Source: Streptococcaceae bacterium AF54-32pH5A (GTDB taxonomy: Bacteria; Bacillota; Bacilli; Lactobacillales; Streptococcaceae). Taken from it: 64,000 nt of DNA. The DNA is taken from contig JAQDAD010000003.1 in the NCBI GenBank assembly GCA_027682205.1, positions 1-64,000 on the forward strand. The letters run 5' to 3'. Below the pieces are notes generated by a model that made no database searches, had not been told where the DNA came from, and saw nothing but the letters and a program-made list of their open reading frames with translations. Below, piece after piece: positions 27,749-36,536 of the stretch (positions are counted from its first letter, which is position 1; the number at the start of each line of letters is the position of its first letter). Both the position numbers and the translations under genes were made by a program.

Positions 27749-28666
27749 ATGTCTAAGAAATTAACATTTCAAGAAATTATTTTGACTTTGCAACAATTTT
27801 GGAATGACCAAGGTTGTATGCTCATGCAGGCTTATGATAATGAAAAAGGTGCAGGGACAATGAGTCCTTACACTTTCCTTCGTGCTATTGGTCCTGAGCC
27901 ATGGAATGCGGCTTATGTGGAGCCATCACGCCGTCCTGCTGACGGTCGTTATGGGGAAAACCCTAACCGTCTCTACCAACACCACCAATTCCAAGTGGTT
28001 ATGAAGCCTTCTCCATCAAATATCCAGGAACTTTACCTTGAGTCTTTGGAAAAATTGGGTATCAATCCTTTGGAGCACGATATTCGTTTCGTTGAAGATA
28101 ACTGGGAAAATCCATCGACTGGTTCTGCTGGTCTCGGTTGGGAAGTTTGGCTTGATGGTATGGAAATCACTCAGTTCACTTACTTCCAACAAGTCGGTGG
28201 ATTGGCAACTGGCCCTGTGACTGCGGAAGTTACCTATGGTTTGGAACGTTTGGCTTCTTACATTCAAGAAGTGGACTCTGTCTATGATATCGAGTGGGCT
28301 GATGGTGTAAAATACGGAGAAATCTTTATCCAGCCTGAGTACGAGCACTCAAAATATTCATTTGAAATTTCGGACCAAGAAATGTTGCTGGAAAACTTTG
28401 ATAAGTTTGAAAAGGAAGCTGGTCGTGCCTTGGAAGAAGGATTGGTTCACCCTGCCTATGACTATGTTCTCAAATGTTCACACACCTTTAACCTGCTTGA
28501 CGCGCGTGGTGCCGTATCTGTAACTGAGCGCGCAGGCTATATCGCCCGTATCCGTAACCTGGCCCGTGTCGTAGCCAAAACCTTTGTCGCAGAACGCAAA
28601 CGCCTAGGTTACCCACTTTTGGATGAAGCAACACGAGCTAAACTCCTAGCAGAAGACGCAGAATAG
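27749..28666 (+). CDS. glyQ: Glycyl-tRNA synthetase alpha subunit
   Basis: Alpha subunit of the alpha2beta2 glycyl-tRNA synthetase; holds the class II catalytic core that activates glycine. [18 protein letters not shown] start, [13 protein letters not shown] and FEDNWE-like motif ([10 protein letters not shown]), and [10 protein letters not shown] are family signatures. The ATG at 27749 with AAGGAG is chosen. The frame runs upstream through the inserted element to TTG 27683, but that extension is not conserved glyQ sequence. 305 residues, normal length. Confidence 0.97.
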   Translation: MSKKLTFQEIILTLQQFWNDQGCMLMQAYDNEKGAGTMSPYTFLRAIGPEPWNAAYVEPSRRPADGRYGENPNRLYQHHQFQVVMKPSPSNIQELYLESLEKLGINPLEHDIRFVEDNWENPSTGSAGLGWEVWLDGMEITQFTYFQQVGGLATGPVTAEVTYGLERLASYIQEVDSVYDIEWADGVKYGEIFIQPEYEHSKYSFEISDQEMLLENFDKFEKEAGRALEEGLVHPAYDYVLKCSHTFNLLDARGAVSVTERAGYIARIRNLARVVAKTFVAERKRLGYPLLDEATRAKLLAEDAE

Positions 28667-28667
28667 T

Positions 28668-28905
28668 AAGTAATACTGTGCTCTAAAATCGTTAAAGACA
28701 AGTCGAAGACTTGCTAGAGGGATATGCACCGCCGTACTGTTATGTGGGGATTTTTGAAACCTTGGGTTCAAAAATCAGTCAGCTAAATCCACTTTGATGA
28801 GACTGTTGGAAATCTTGATCAATTTTGCATTAGATTTCCATACAGATTCACAAAGTTAATTAGCGACGTCCCCAGTACCTAAGGGGCATATCAAAAAAGA
28901 TTGAA
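28668..28905 (+). other. Large folded element between glyQ and glyS
   Basis: No known gene family is seen. The stretch contains a hairpin CAAGTC-GAA-GACTTG (28699-28713) inside CTCTA/TAGAG. A long-range closing helix follows: GATATGC 28721-28727 with GCATATC 28886-28892, GTACTG 28734-28739 with CAGTAC 28873-28878. Two arms are enclosed: GATTTTTGAA 28749-28758 / TTCAAAAATC 28767-28776, and a 22-bp imperfect arm 28791-28815 / 28832-28856 ending in TGGAAATCT / AGATTTCCA. Two 20-codon frames (ATG 28724, MHRRTVMWGF...; ATG 28797, MRLLEILINF...) also lie here. It resembles either a structured RNA or a non-autonomous repeat. Confidence 0.6.
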
Positions 28906-28925
28906 GAAAATGTAAAGGAAAAAAC

Positions 28926-30962
28926 ATGACAAAAAACTTATTAGTAGAACTCGGTCTTGAAGAGTTACCAGCCTACGTAGTAACTCCAAGTGAAAAACAA
29001 CTAGGTGAAAAAATGGCAGCCTTCCTCAAGGAAAATCGTCTTTCCTTTGAAGCCATTCAAACCTTCTCAACACCACGCCGTTTGGCTGTTCGTGTGACTG
29101 GTCTTGCAGACAAACAGTCTGATTTGACAGAAGATTTCAAGGGACCAGCAAAGAAAATTGCCTTGGATAGTGATGGAAACTTTACCAAAGCAGCTCAAGG
29201 ATTTGTCCGTGGGAAAGGCTTGACAGTTGAAGATATTGAATTCCGTGAAATCAAGGGTGAAGAATATGTCTATGTTACCAAGGAAGAAGTGGGGCAACCA
29301 GTTGAAGCCATTGTTCCAGGTGTAGTAGACGTCTTGAAGTCACTAACTTTCCCTGTCAGCATGCACTGGGCTAACAACGCTTTTGAATATATCCGCCCTG
29401 TACACACTTTGACAGTTCTTTTAGATGAAGAAGAATTTGACTTGGATTTCCTTGATATCAAGGGCGGTCGTGTGAGTCGTGGCCATCGTTTCTTGGGGCA
29501 AGAAACTAAGATTCAGTCAGCATTGAGCTACGAAGAAGATCTTCGTAAGCAGTTTGTAATCGCGGATCCTCGTGAACGTGAGCAAATGATTGTTGACCAA
29601 ATAAAGGCAATCGAAGCTGAACATGGTGTACGTATCGAAATTGATGCTGATTTGCTCAATGAAGTCTTGAACTTGGTTGAATACCCAACTGCCTTTATGG
29701 GAAGTTTTGATGCAAAATACCTTGAAGTTCCAGAAGAAGTCTTGGTGACTTCGATGAAAGAACACCAACGTTACTTCGTTGTCCGAGATCAAGATGGAAA
29801 ACTCTTGCCAAACTTTATTTCTGTTCGTAACGGAAATGCAGAGCATTTGGAAAATGTCATCAAGGGTAACGAAAAAGTTTTAGTTGCCCGTTTGGAAGAC
29901 GGAGAATTCTTCTGGCGTGAAGACCAAAAATTGGTCATTTCTGACCTTGTCGAAAAATTGAACCATGTGACCTTCCACGAAAAGATTGGTTCTCTTCGTG
30001 AACACATGATTCGTTCTGGTCAGATTGCCATTCTCTTAGCAGAAAAAGCTGGTTTGTCAGTGGATGAAACAGTTGACCTTGCTCGTGCAGCAGCTATTTA
30101 CAAGTTTGACTTGTTGACGGGGATGGTTGGTGAGTTTGATGAACTCCAAGGGATTATGGGTGAGAAATATGCCCTTCTTGCTGGGGAAACTCCAGCAGTT
30201 GCAGCTGCTATTCGTGAACACTACATGCCGACATCAGCTGAAGGAGAACTCCCTGAGAGCAAGGTTGGAGCCATTCTAGCCATTGCAGACAAATTGGATA
30301 CGATTTTGAGTTTCTTCTCAGTAGGCTTGATTCCATCAGGTTCTAATGACCCTTATGCTCTTCGTCGTGCGACTCAAGGTGTTGTTCGTATCTTGGATGC
30401 CTTTGGTTGGCACATTGCCATGGATGAGCTCATTGATAGCCTTTATGCTTTGAAATTCGACAGCTTGACTTATGAAAACAAAGCAGAGGTCATGGACTTT
30501 ATCAAGGCTCGTGTCGATAAGATGATGGGTTCTACTCCAAAAGACATTAAGGAAGCAGTCCTTGCAAGTTCGAATTTTGTCGTGGCGGATATGTTGGAAG
30601 CTGCAAGTGCTCTCGTAGAAGCAAGCAAGAAAGAAGATTTCAAATCGTCTGTTGAATCCCTCTCACGTGCCTTTAACTTGGCTGAGAAGGCAGAAGGTTC
30701 TGACATGGTTGATCCGGCCCTCTTTGAGAATGAGGAAGAAAAAGCTTTGGCGGAGGCAGTAGAATCATTAGTTTTATCAGGAACTGCAAGCCAGCAATTA
30801 GAACAACTCTTTGCGCTCAGTCCAATTATTGATGCTTTCTTTGAAAATACCATGGTAATGGCTGAAGATCAGACTGTCCGTCAAAATCGTTTGGCCATCT
30901 TGTCACAACTAACCAAGAAAGCAGCTAAGCTCGCTCGTTTTAACCAAATCAATACTAAATAA
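28926..30962 (+). CDS. glyS: Glycyl-tRNA synthetase beta subunit
   Basis: Beta subunit that binds tRNA-Gly and completes the heterotetramer. N-terminal [15 protein letters not shown], the central HD-like region ([22 protein letters not shown]), and a C-terminal DALR-type anticodon-binding domain ending in [10 protein letters not shown]. 678 residues, full length. It lies 259 bases after glyQ because of the folded element between them. AAAGGAAAAA precedes the ATG. Confidence 0.97.
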   Translation: MTKNLLVELGLEELPAYVVTPSEKQLGEKMAAFLKENRLSFEAIQTFSTPRRLAVRVTGLADKQSDLTEDFKGPAKKIALDSDGNFTKAAQGFVRGKGLTVEDIEFREIKGEEYVYVTKEEVGQPVEAIVPGVVDVLKSLTFPVSMHWANNAFEYIRPVHTLTVLLDEEEFDLDFLDIKGGRVSRGHRFLGQETKIQSALSYEEDLRKQFVIADPREREQMIVDQIKAIEAEHGVRIEIDADLLNEVLNLVEYPTAFMGSFDAKYLEVPEEVLVTSMKEHQRYFVVRDQDGKLLPNFISVRNGNAEHLENVIKGNEKVLVARLEDGEFFWREDQKLVISDLVEKLNHVTFHEKIGSLREHMIRSGQIAILLAEKAGLSVDETVDLARAAAIYKFDLLTGMVGEFDELQGIMGEKYALLAGETPAVAAAIREHYMPTSAEGELPESKVGAILAIADKLDTILSFFSVGLIPSGSNDPYALRRATQGVVRILDAFGWHIAMDELIDSLYALKFDSLTYENKAEVMDFIKARVDKMMGSTPKDIKEAVLASSNFVVADMLEAASALVEASKKEDFKSSVESLSRAFNLAEKAEGSDMVDPALFENEEEKALAEAVESLVLSGTASQQLEQLFALSPIIDAFFENTMVMAEDQTVRQNRLAILSQLTKKAAKLARFNQINTK

Positions 30963-31003
30963 ACTCAGTCAAACGGACTGTATCTTATCACAAAGGAGAA
31001 AAA

Positions 31004-31261
31004 ATGGATCCGAAAAAAATCGCTCGTATCAACGAGCTTGCCAAAAAGAAAAAAACAGAAGGTTTAACCTCTGCTGAAAAAGTGGAACAAGCTAAACTTC
31101 GTGAGGAATACATCGAAGGCTATCGTCGTTCTGTTCGTCACCACATTGAAGGAATTAAAATTGTGGACGAAGAAGGCAACGACGTTACACCAGAAAAACT
31201 ACGTCAAGTACAACGTGAAAAAGGCTTGCACGGCCGTAGTTTAGATGATCCTAACTCATAA
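31004..31261 (+). CDS. DUF896 family protein
   Basis: An 85-residue protein matching the DUF896/YnzC family: two N-terminal helices ([36 protein letters not shown]) and a polar tail with [12 protein letters not shown]. Its function is unsettled. It follows glyS by 41 bases with no terminator between, so it is probably the last gene of the glyQS transcript. AAAGGAG is the ribosome site. Confidence 0.92.
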   Translation: MDPKKIARINELAKKKKTEGLTSAEKVEQAKLREEYIEGYRRSVRHHIEGIKIVDEEGNDVTPEKLRQVQREKGLHGRSLDDPNS

Positions 31262-31265
31262 AATG

Positions 31266-31300
31266 AAAGAGGTTTGTAGATGATTTACAAGCCTCTTTTC
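31266..31300 (+). terminator. Terminator after the DUF896 gene
   Basis: AAAGAGGTTTGTA / TTACAAGCCTCTTT stem with TTTT. Confidence 0.85.
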
Positions 31301-31309
31301 TGTTGTAAT

Positions 31310-31336
31310 AAAAAAGGAGCCATTTGGCTCCTTTTT
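31310..31336 (-). terminator. Terminator of the flavin reductase operon
   Basis: AAAAAGGAGCC ATTT GGCTCCTTTTT is symmetric and can work on both strands. It lies just past the minus-strand stop at 31343. Confidence 0.88.
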
Positions 31337-31342
31337 GGTTTC

Positions 31343-32587
31343 TTAGTTGCTTGCGCCAGAAGTAGCGTCTGCGCCACCACCGTGGCCTCCAGCGTCACCT
31401 GAATCAGAAGCGCCAGAAGTAGCATCAGCATCTCCATGTCCTCCAGCAGCAGGAGCAAATGGTCCGCTACCACCTACCAAACGTTGACCAGTTTCTTTTA
31501 GGTACCAGTCAAGCCATGGTTGGAAGTTAAAGACAATTTCATTGATTCCAGCGTATGATCCATCAGGATAGTACATTGCTTGGTAGTTGTGAGTGTTGAT
31601 AACGCCAGCAGGAGAACCTGGAACGATCGTACGGACGTATTCTTGGTTTCCGTTGCGAAGTGTTCCGATAACCCACTCTACATTCTTCATGCGAGCTGGT
31701 GGAAGAGAAGCATGCACAGTTGACATACGGTTACCTGATTGAGGTGGTACACGTTTAGCAAACATAGTGTCTGGATCTTGGTGAGCGTTGTTGTAGTAGA
31801 GGAATTGGTTGTTGTCATCAGCATATGTCAATTCAAATGGCATAGCTTTCAAGAACATATCAATTTGGTTAACTGTAAGGATACCGTGGTCCAATTTGAC
31901 ATAGGTATCACCAGAAACAGCACCAGTGATTGCTGCAACTTTTTCTACCCATTCTGGATCGTCAGGGTCAACTTCTGTAATGGTTGTAGCAATTGGTCTT
32001 CCACAATCTAAGTCTTCTGGTTCGATTGGTTTTGGTTTTTTCAATTTCGAAACGACTCCTACGTATTTAACAAAGTTATCTAAGCAAGTTTCAAGGAATT
32101 TAACAGTTCCTTCGTTGGTGATGTTTCCATTGTTATCAAAAGCTTCTTTGGCTTTACCAAGAAGGAATTCGTTACCTGGAAGCGTGTAGGCATTGACACC
32201 TGGAGCGTCAAGGATCTTACGAAGGTGAACTTGGGCACGTGAAGTTCCTTGGTCATAGTATGATGCACCCACAATCATAACAGGCTTGTTTTCAAATGGA
32301 TGAACTTCGTATGAAAGCCATTCGAGTACAGATTTAAGTGAAGCTGAGATAGTGTGGTTGTGCTCAGGAGTAGCGATAATAACACCATCAGCACGTGTAA
32401 TCTTGTTATACAAGAAACGCAATTGGAAGCTTTCGTCCCATTTTTCGTCTTGGTTAAACATTGGAACTTCGTCGATTTCAAGAACTTCTAATTCAAATTT
32501 GAATTTGAAGTTGCGACGGATAAATTCCAAGAGTTTGCGGTTATATGATTGATCGTAGTTTGATCCAACAAGTCCAACAAATTTCAT
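31343..32587 (-). CDS. NADPH-dependent FMN reductase with PAS-like domain and C-terminal flavinylation motifs
   Basis: Three parts are seen. Residues 1-190 form a flavodoxin-like NADPH:FMN reductase (VGLVGSNYDQSYNRK, ATPEHNHTISASLKSVLEWLS, GASYYDQGTSRAQ). Residues about 235-370 resemble a PAS_10-type sensor domain (HGILTVNQIDMFLKAMPFELTYAD ... YPDGSYAGINEIVFNFQPW). Residues 374-414 form a Gly/Ala/Asp-rich tail with two copies of DATSGAS (388-394, 407-413). DATSGAS fits Dxx(S/T)GA(T/S), the motif to which ApbE covalently attaches FMN, and apbE is the first gene of the same operon. I infer a soluble reductase carrying one or two covalent FMNs that relay electrons. No signal peptide. Electron acceptor unknown. 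Confidence 0.85.
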   Translation of the reverse strand: MKFVGLVGSNYDQSYNRKLLEFIRRNFKFKFELEVLEIDEVPMFNQDEKWDESFQLRFLYNKITRADGVIIATPEHNHTISASLKSVLEWLSYEVHPFENKPVMIVGASYYDQGTSRAQVHLRKILDAPGVNAYTLPGNEFLLGKAKEAFDNNGNITNEGTVKFLETCLDNFVKYVGVVSKLKKPKPIEPEDLDCGRPIATTITEVDPDDPEWVEKVAAITGAVSGDTYVKLDHGILTVNQIDMFLKAMPFELTYADDNNQFLYYNNAHQDPDTMFAKRVPPQSGNRMSTVHASLPPARMKNVEWVIGTLRNGNQEYVRTIVPGSPAGVINTHNYQAMYYPDGSYAGINEIVFNFQPWLDWYLKETGQRLVGGSGPFAPAAGGHGDADATSGASDSGDAGGHGGGADATSGASN

Positions 32588-32604
32588 TCTTTCGGTCTCC
32601 TATC

Positions 32605-33210
32605 TTACAAATTTTCCCAGTCGAATTCTTCGGCATCTTTGCGAAGTAATTCTTGTGCATTGCGCAATTTCTCGGTAATTTTCACAAAGATACGGAAGTC
32701 ATCAAAGATGGCATCCAATTTCTTGATAACATCAAGGTCAACCAAGTCACCACTTGGGTTAAATGCTTGAAGAGAGTGAGAAAGCAAGAATTCATCTGGT
32801 AGAACATTTGCCTTAATTTCAGGAGCGTTCAAGATTTGACGAAGTTGCAATTGGGCACGAGATGAACCAAGAGTACCGTATGATGCACCAGTGATCATGA
32901 TTGGTTTGTTCAAAAGTGGGTAGATTCCATAAGATAGCCAAGCAAGAGCGCTCATCAAAACTGCAGGGATAGAGTGATCGTACTCAGGAGTACCGATAAT
33001 GACACCATCAGATGCTTCGATTTTAGCAGCAATTTCAAGAATTTCAGCAGGAAGAAGTTTATCCGCTGGTTTGTTGAAAACAGGAATATCCTTGATTTCA
33101 ACGAGTTCAATTTCAGCTTTATCAGCAAAGTGTTTTTGCATGTATTGGAGCAATTGGCGGTTTGTAGAACGTTTAGAGTTCGTTCCAACAATGGCAATAA
33201 GTTTTAGCAT
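32605..33210 (-). CDS. NADPH-dependent FMN reductase
   Basis: A 201-residue flavodoxin-fold reductase similar to the N-terminal half of the next gene: VGTNSKRSTNRQLLQYM phosphate-binding loop, GTPEYDHSIPAVLMSALAWLS, and GASYGTLGSSRAQ. It lacks the PAS-like region and the flavinylated tail. It lies between apbE (18 bases) and the larger reductase (17 bases) in one operon. The pair may form a two-component or heteromeric flavin reductase; that is inference. AAAGGAAATC-type ribosome site upstream. Confidence 0.9.
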   Translation of the reverse strand: MLKLIAIVGTNSKRSTNRQLLQYMQKHFADKAEIELVEIKDIPVFNKPADKLLPAEILEIAAKIEASDGVIIGTPEYDHSIPAVLMSALAWLSYGIYPLLNKPIMITGASYGTLGSSRAQLQLRQILNAPEIKANVLPDEFLLSHSLQAFNPSGDLVDLDVIKKLDAIFDDFRIFVKITEKLRNAQELLRKDAEEFDWENL

Positions 33211-33228
33211 GAGATTTCCTTTCTCTTT

Positions 33229-34158
33229 TTACATAATACAATTTTGAAGGCCTGAAGAACAAGCAAGGCGTCCCTCTTTGTCGATGAGGATGGCTTCGAT
33301 ACCATCTAAACTTTCGACTTGCCAGAGGATAGAAGCGCTACGTTCTCCGAATAGGCGGGTTGTCCAAATCTCACCATCAACGGATTTTTCAGAGATAATC
33401 GTTAGGCTAGCGAGGTCTGTTTCGACAGGGAATCCTGTCTCACTATCAAAAATATGGTGATAGTCTTTTCCGTCTATTGTCAGGTGGCGTTCATAGATAC
33501 CTGAAGTGACGACGGATTTGTTAGAAGCAGGAATGGTTAGGAGATGATTGCCACGAGGATTTCGCGGATCTTGAATCCCAATCTGCCAGGCTTTCCCTTC
33601 TTTGGCTTGATTATTCCCGATAGTGAGAATATTTCCTCCGAGATTGATCACGGCAGAAGTGACTCCGTGTGCTTTTAAATACTGAGCAACCTTATCTGCA
33701 CTATAGCCTTTGGCTAAACAACCTAAATCAAGCTTCATTCCTTTCTTCTCTAAAAAGACAGTAGAGCTAGTGGGATCTAACTTGATAAAATGAGGGTCAA
33801 CTAGAGGCAAGACAGCTTCGATTTCATTTAGCTCTGGGAGTCGGGCATCTGAAAAGCCAATTCGCCAGGTTTGAATCAAGGGACCAATACTGATATTGAG
33901 ATGGCTAGATGGAGCTAGGCTGTGTTCTAAACCAAGTTCAATCAGTTCAAACAGGTCAGGATGGACCTTTACAGGTGCAATTCCAGCCCGATGATTGATT
34001 TCCATCAGTTCGGATTCTTGACTATTGGCGTTGAAGCGGTATTCGAGCTCTTTGAGCAAATCAAAGGCTCCTTGAAGCAGGCAGTCTGCCTGTTCATCTA
34101 CTAATGAAATGGTGATAGTTGTTCCCATTAGCCGTTCAGAACGTGAACGAAGAGGCAC
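33229..34158 (-). CDS. apbE: FAD:protein FMN transferase ApbE
   Basis: Transfers FMN from FAD to a Ser/Thr in target proteins by a phosphoester bond. Family motifs are MGTTITISL at the N-terminus, NISIGPLIQTWRIGF, LDLGCLAKGYSADKV, INLGGNILTIG, VTSGIYERHLTIDGKDYHHIFDSETG. 309 residues. There is no lipoprotein or export signal, so it should act in the cytosol, which fits the soluble target encoded two genes downstream. GTG start with GGAG eight bases upstream. It heads a three-gene operon. Confidence 0.95.
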   Translation of the reverse strand: MPLRSRSERLMGTTITISLVDEQADCLLQGAFDLLKELEYRFNANSQESELMEINHRAGIAPVKVHPDLFELIELGLEHSLAPSSHLNISIGPLIQTWRIGFSDARLPELNEIEAVLPLVDPHFIKLDPTSSTVFLEKKGMKLDLGCLAKGYSADKVAQYLKAHGVTSAVINLGGNILTIGNNQAKEGKAWQIGIQDPRNPRGNHLLTIPASNKSVVTSGIYERHLTIDGKDYHHIFDSETGFPVETDLASLTIISEKSVDGEIWTTRLFGERSASILWQVESLDGIEAILIDKEGRLACSSGLQNCIM

Positions 34159-34388
34159 GCTACCAACTCCTTTCTTCTTACTAGGAAATCATTCAATATA
34201 AGATAGTTAGAGAAATTAAACCCCTTACATTTTCTTTCCATGTATCTAGCATACCATAAAGTCAGCGTTTTCACAAATAAATTTTAACAAAAGTCAAGAA
34301 ATATGCTTAAAAATTGGAAGGAAATGAAACAAACAATATAATAAAGAATAATTTTTTCTGAAAAAAAGAGAATTCCAAGCAAATACCT

Positions 34389-34402
34389 TGTAAACGCTAA
34401 CA
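34389..34402 (+). promoter_or_regulatory. Catabolite-responsive element (cre) at the nox promoter
   Basis: TGTAAACGCTAACA matches the CcpA consensus TGWAANCGNTNWCA at every position. It covers the -35 region of the nox promoter, so bound CcpA would be expected to affect, most simply repress, transcription. Confidence 0.85.
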
Positions 34403-34407
34403 GTAAA

Positions 34408-34416
34408 TGATATACT
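34408..34416 (+). promoter_or_regulatory. Extended -10 of nox
   Basis: TGATATACT with TATACT at 34411-34416, eight bases past the cre site. The 295-base gap between apbE and nox holds nothing else I can name. Confidence 0.65.
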
Positions 34417-34453
34417 AGGAGAGTAAATTAAATTTTAAAGGTGGAATTATTCT

Positions 34454-35833
34454 ATGAGTAAAATCGTTGTAGTTGGTGCTAACCACGCTGGTACAGCATG
34501 TATCAACACTATGTTGGACAACTTTGGACATGAAAATGAAATCGTTGTATTTGACCAAAACTCAAATATTTCATTCCTTGGTTGTGGAATGGCGCTTTGG
34601 ATCGGGGAACAAATTGATGGCCCAGAAGGCCTCTTCTACTCTGATAAAGAAACGCTTGAAGCTAAAGGTGCGAAAATTTACATGAACTCACCTGTACTTT
34701 CAATCGACTACGATAACAAAGTTGTGATTGCAGAAGTTGAAGGTAAAGAACACAAAGAGTCTTATGATAAATTGATCTTTGCAACTGGTTCAACTCCAAT
34801 CTTGCCTCCAATCGAAGGTGTTGAAATCGTTAAGGGCAACCGCGAATTCAAAGCGACCCTTGAAAATGTTCAATTTGTTAAGTTGTACCAAAATGCAGAA
34901 GAAGTTATTGAAAAACTTGCTGACAAGAGCAAACACCTTGAACGTATCGCTGTAGTTGGTGGTGGTTACATTGGTGTTGAGCTTGCTGAAGCTTTCGAAC
35001 GTCTTGGAAAAGAAGTTGTCCTTGTTGATATCGTTGACACAGTATTGAACGGATACTATGACAAAGACTTCACACAAATGATGGCTAAAAACTTGGAAGA
35101 CCACAACATCCGTTTGGCTCTTGGACAAACTGTTAAAGCTATCGAAGGTGAAGGTAAAGTTGAACGCTTGATCACTGACAAAGAAACATTTGATGTGGAT
35201 ATGGTTGTTCTTGCAGTTGGATTCCGTCCAAACACAGCTCTTGCTGACGGTAAGATTGAACTCTTCCGTAACGGTGCCTTCCTTGTTGACAAGAAACAAG
35301 AAACATCAATTCCAGGTGTTTATGCAGTAGGTGATTGTGCGACTGTTTATGACAACGCTCGTAAAGACACTAGCTACATCGCGCTTGCTTCAAACGCTGT
35401 ACGTACTGGTATCGTTGGTGCTTACAATGCTTGTGGACATGAATTGGAAGGAATCGGAGTTCAAGGATCAAACGGTATTTCAATCTACGGTCTTCACATG
35501 GTTTCAACTGGTTTGACTCTTGAAAAAGCCAAAGCTGCAGGCTATAATGCAACTGAAACTGGCTTTAACGATCTTCAAAAACCAGAATTTATGAAGCATG
35601 ACAATCACGAAGTTGCCATCAAGATTGTCTTTGACAAAGACAGCCGCGAAATTCTTGGCGCTCAAATGGTATCACGTGATTCTGCTATCAGTATGGGGAT
35701 CCATATGTTCTCACTTGCTATCCAAGAGCATGTGACAATTGATAAATTGGCCTTGACAGATCTCTTCTTCTTGCCACACTTCAACAAACCATACAACTAC
35801 ATCACAATGGCTGCACTTACAGCTGAAAAATAA
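34454..35833 (+). CDS. nox: Water-forming NADH oxidase
   Basis: Flavoenzyme that reduces O2 to water with NADH, regenerating NAD+ and consuming oxygen. FAD-binding [16 protein letters not shown], redox-active cysteine in [10 protein letters not shown] (about residue 44), NADH-binding [19 protein letters not shown], and FAD motif [13 protein letters not shown] are intact. 459 residues. AAAGGTGG precedes the ATG. The upstream cre site suggests carbon-source control. It is divergent from the flavin reductase/apbE operon. Confidence 0.96.
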   Translation: MSKIVVVGANHAGTACINTMLDNFGHENEIVVFDQNSNISFLGCGMALWIGEQIDGPEGLFYSDKETLEAKGAKIYMNSPVLSIDYDNKVVIAEVEGKEHKESYDKLIFATGSTPILPPIEGVEIVKGNREFKATLENVQFVKLYQNAEEVIEKLADKSKHLERIAVVGGGYIGVELAEAFERLGKEVVLVDIVDTVLNGYYDKDFTQMMAKNLEDHNIRLALGQTVKAIEGEGKVERLITDKETFDVDMVVLAVGFRPNTALADGKIELFRNGAFLVDKKQETSIPGVYAVGDCATVYDNARKDTSYIALASNAVRTGIVGAYNACGHELEGIGVQGSNGISIYGLHMVSTGLTLEKAKAAGYNATETGFNDLQKPEFMKHDNHEVAIKIVFDKDSREILGAQMVSRDSAISMGIHMFSLAIQEHVTIDKLALTDLFFLPHFNKPYNYITMAALTAEK

Positions 35834-35858
35834 TAGAATTGTTATTTGAATATGAAAA

Positions 35859-35890
35859 CAAAAAGTTGAGAAAAGATTCTCAACTTTTTG
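35859..35890. terminator. Bidirectional terminator between nox and hemolysin III
   Basis: AAAAAGTTGAGA AAAGAT TCTCAACTTTTT serves nox on the plus strand. The last codons of the minus-strand gene also run into it. Confidence 0.9.
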
Positions 35891-36536
35891 ACATGTAATA
35901 AACAATAGCGATGTATTGGAGTGCAGATGCTGCTAGGATAAAGAGATGCCAAATCATGTGGAAATAAGGTTTTTTCTTAGCGTAAAATCCAGCTCCAACT
36001 GTATAACAGAGTCCGCCAGTTACCATAAGACTCCAGAAAATTGGCGTTGTTTGACTGATGATGGCAGGAATGATAGCTAGAACCAACCAGCCCATAATCA
36101 GGTAAAGAGCAAGGCTGAATTTCTCATTGACCTTTTTAGCAAAGATTTTATAGAGGATACCAAAGATGGTTGTTCCCCACTGAATGGCAATGATCAGATA
36201 GCCAAACCAGTTATTCATCAAAGTCAATACGACTGGCGTGTAAGAGCCTGCGATAGCCACGTAAATCATAGAATGGTCGATGATTCGCAAGACGTATTTG
36301 TGGGTCGAACCATAGGCCATAGAGTGGTAAATGGTTGACGAGAGGAACATGAGAAATAGACTGATAACAAAGATAGAAACACCAAAAGATGATAAAAATC
36401 CGTGTGCTTCATAACTATAGGTGGATGAAATGGGGAGTAAGATGAGCATGATAACGGCACCCACAGCATGGGTTACGCTATTAGCAATCTCCTCTCCAAA
36501 ACTGAGTTTTTTACTGAGTTTTAGACTGGTATTCAT
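35880..36536 (-). CDS. Hemolysin III family membrane protein
   Basis: A 218-residue protein with seven hydrophobic segments and the HlyIII/PAQR signatures: EEIANSVTHAVGA near the N-terminus, LSSTIYHSMAYGSTHK, RIIDHSMIYVAIAGSYTP, and HMIWHLFILAASALQY with the conserved histidines that probably bind zinc. In streptococci the family is not proven to be hemolytic. Its start overlaps the DUF1836 stop by four bases, so it is translated from the same transcript. Confidence 0.9.
   Translation of the reverse strand: MNTSLKLSKKLSFGEEIANSVTHAVGAVIMLILLPISSTYSYEAHGFLSSFGVSIFVISLFLMFLSSTIYHSMAYGSTHKYVLRIIDHSMIYVAIAGSYTPVVLTLMNNWFGYLIIAIQWGTTIFGILYKIFAKKVNEKFSLALYLIMGWLVLAIIPAIISQTTPIFWSLMVTGGLCYTVGAGFYAKKKPYFHMIWHLFILAASALQYIAIVYYMSKS

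Noticed and set aside
27593-28905. BOX or RUP elements as explanation for the glyQ flanking sequences
   Set aside because: The sequences do not match the pneumococcal boxA/boxC or RUP consensus as I remember them; a database scan would settle it.
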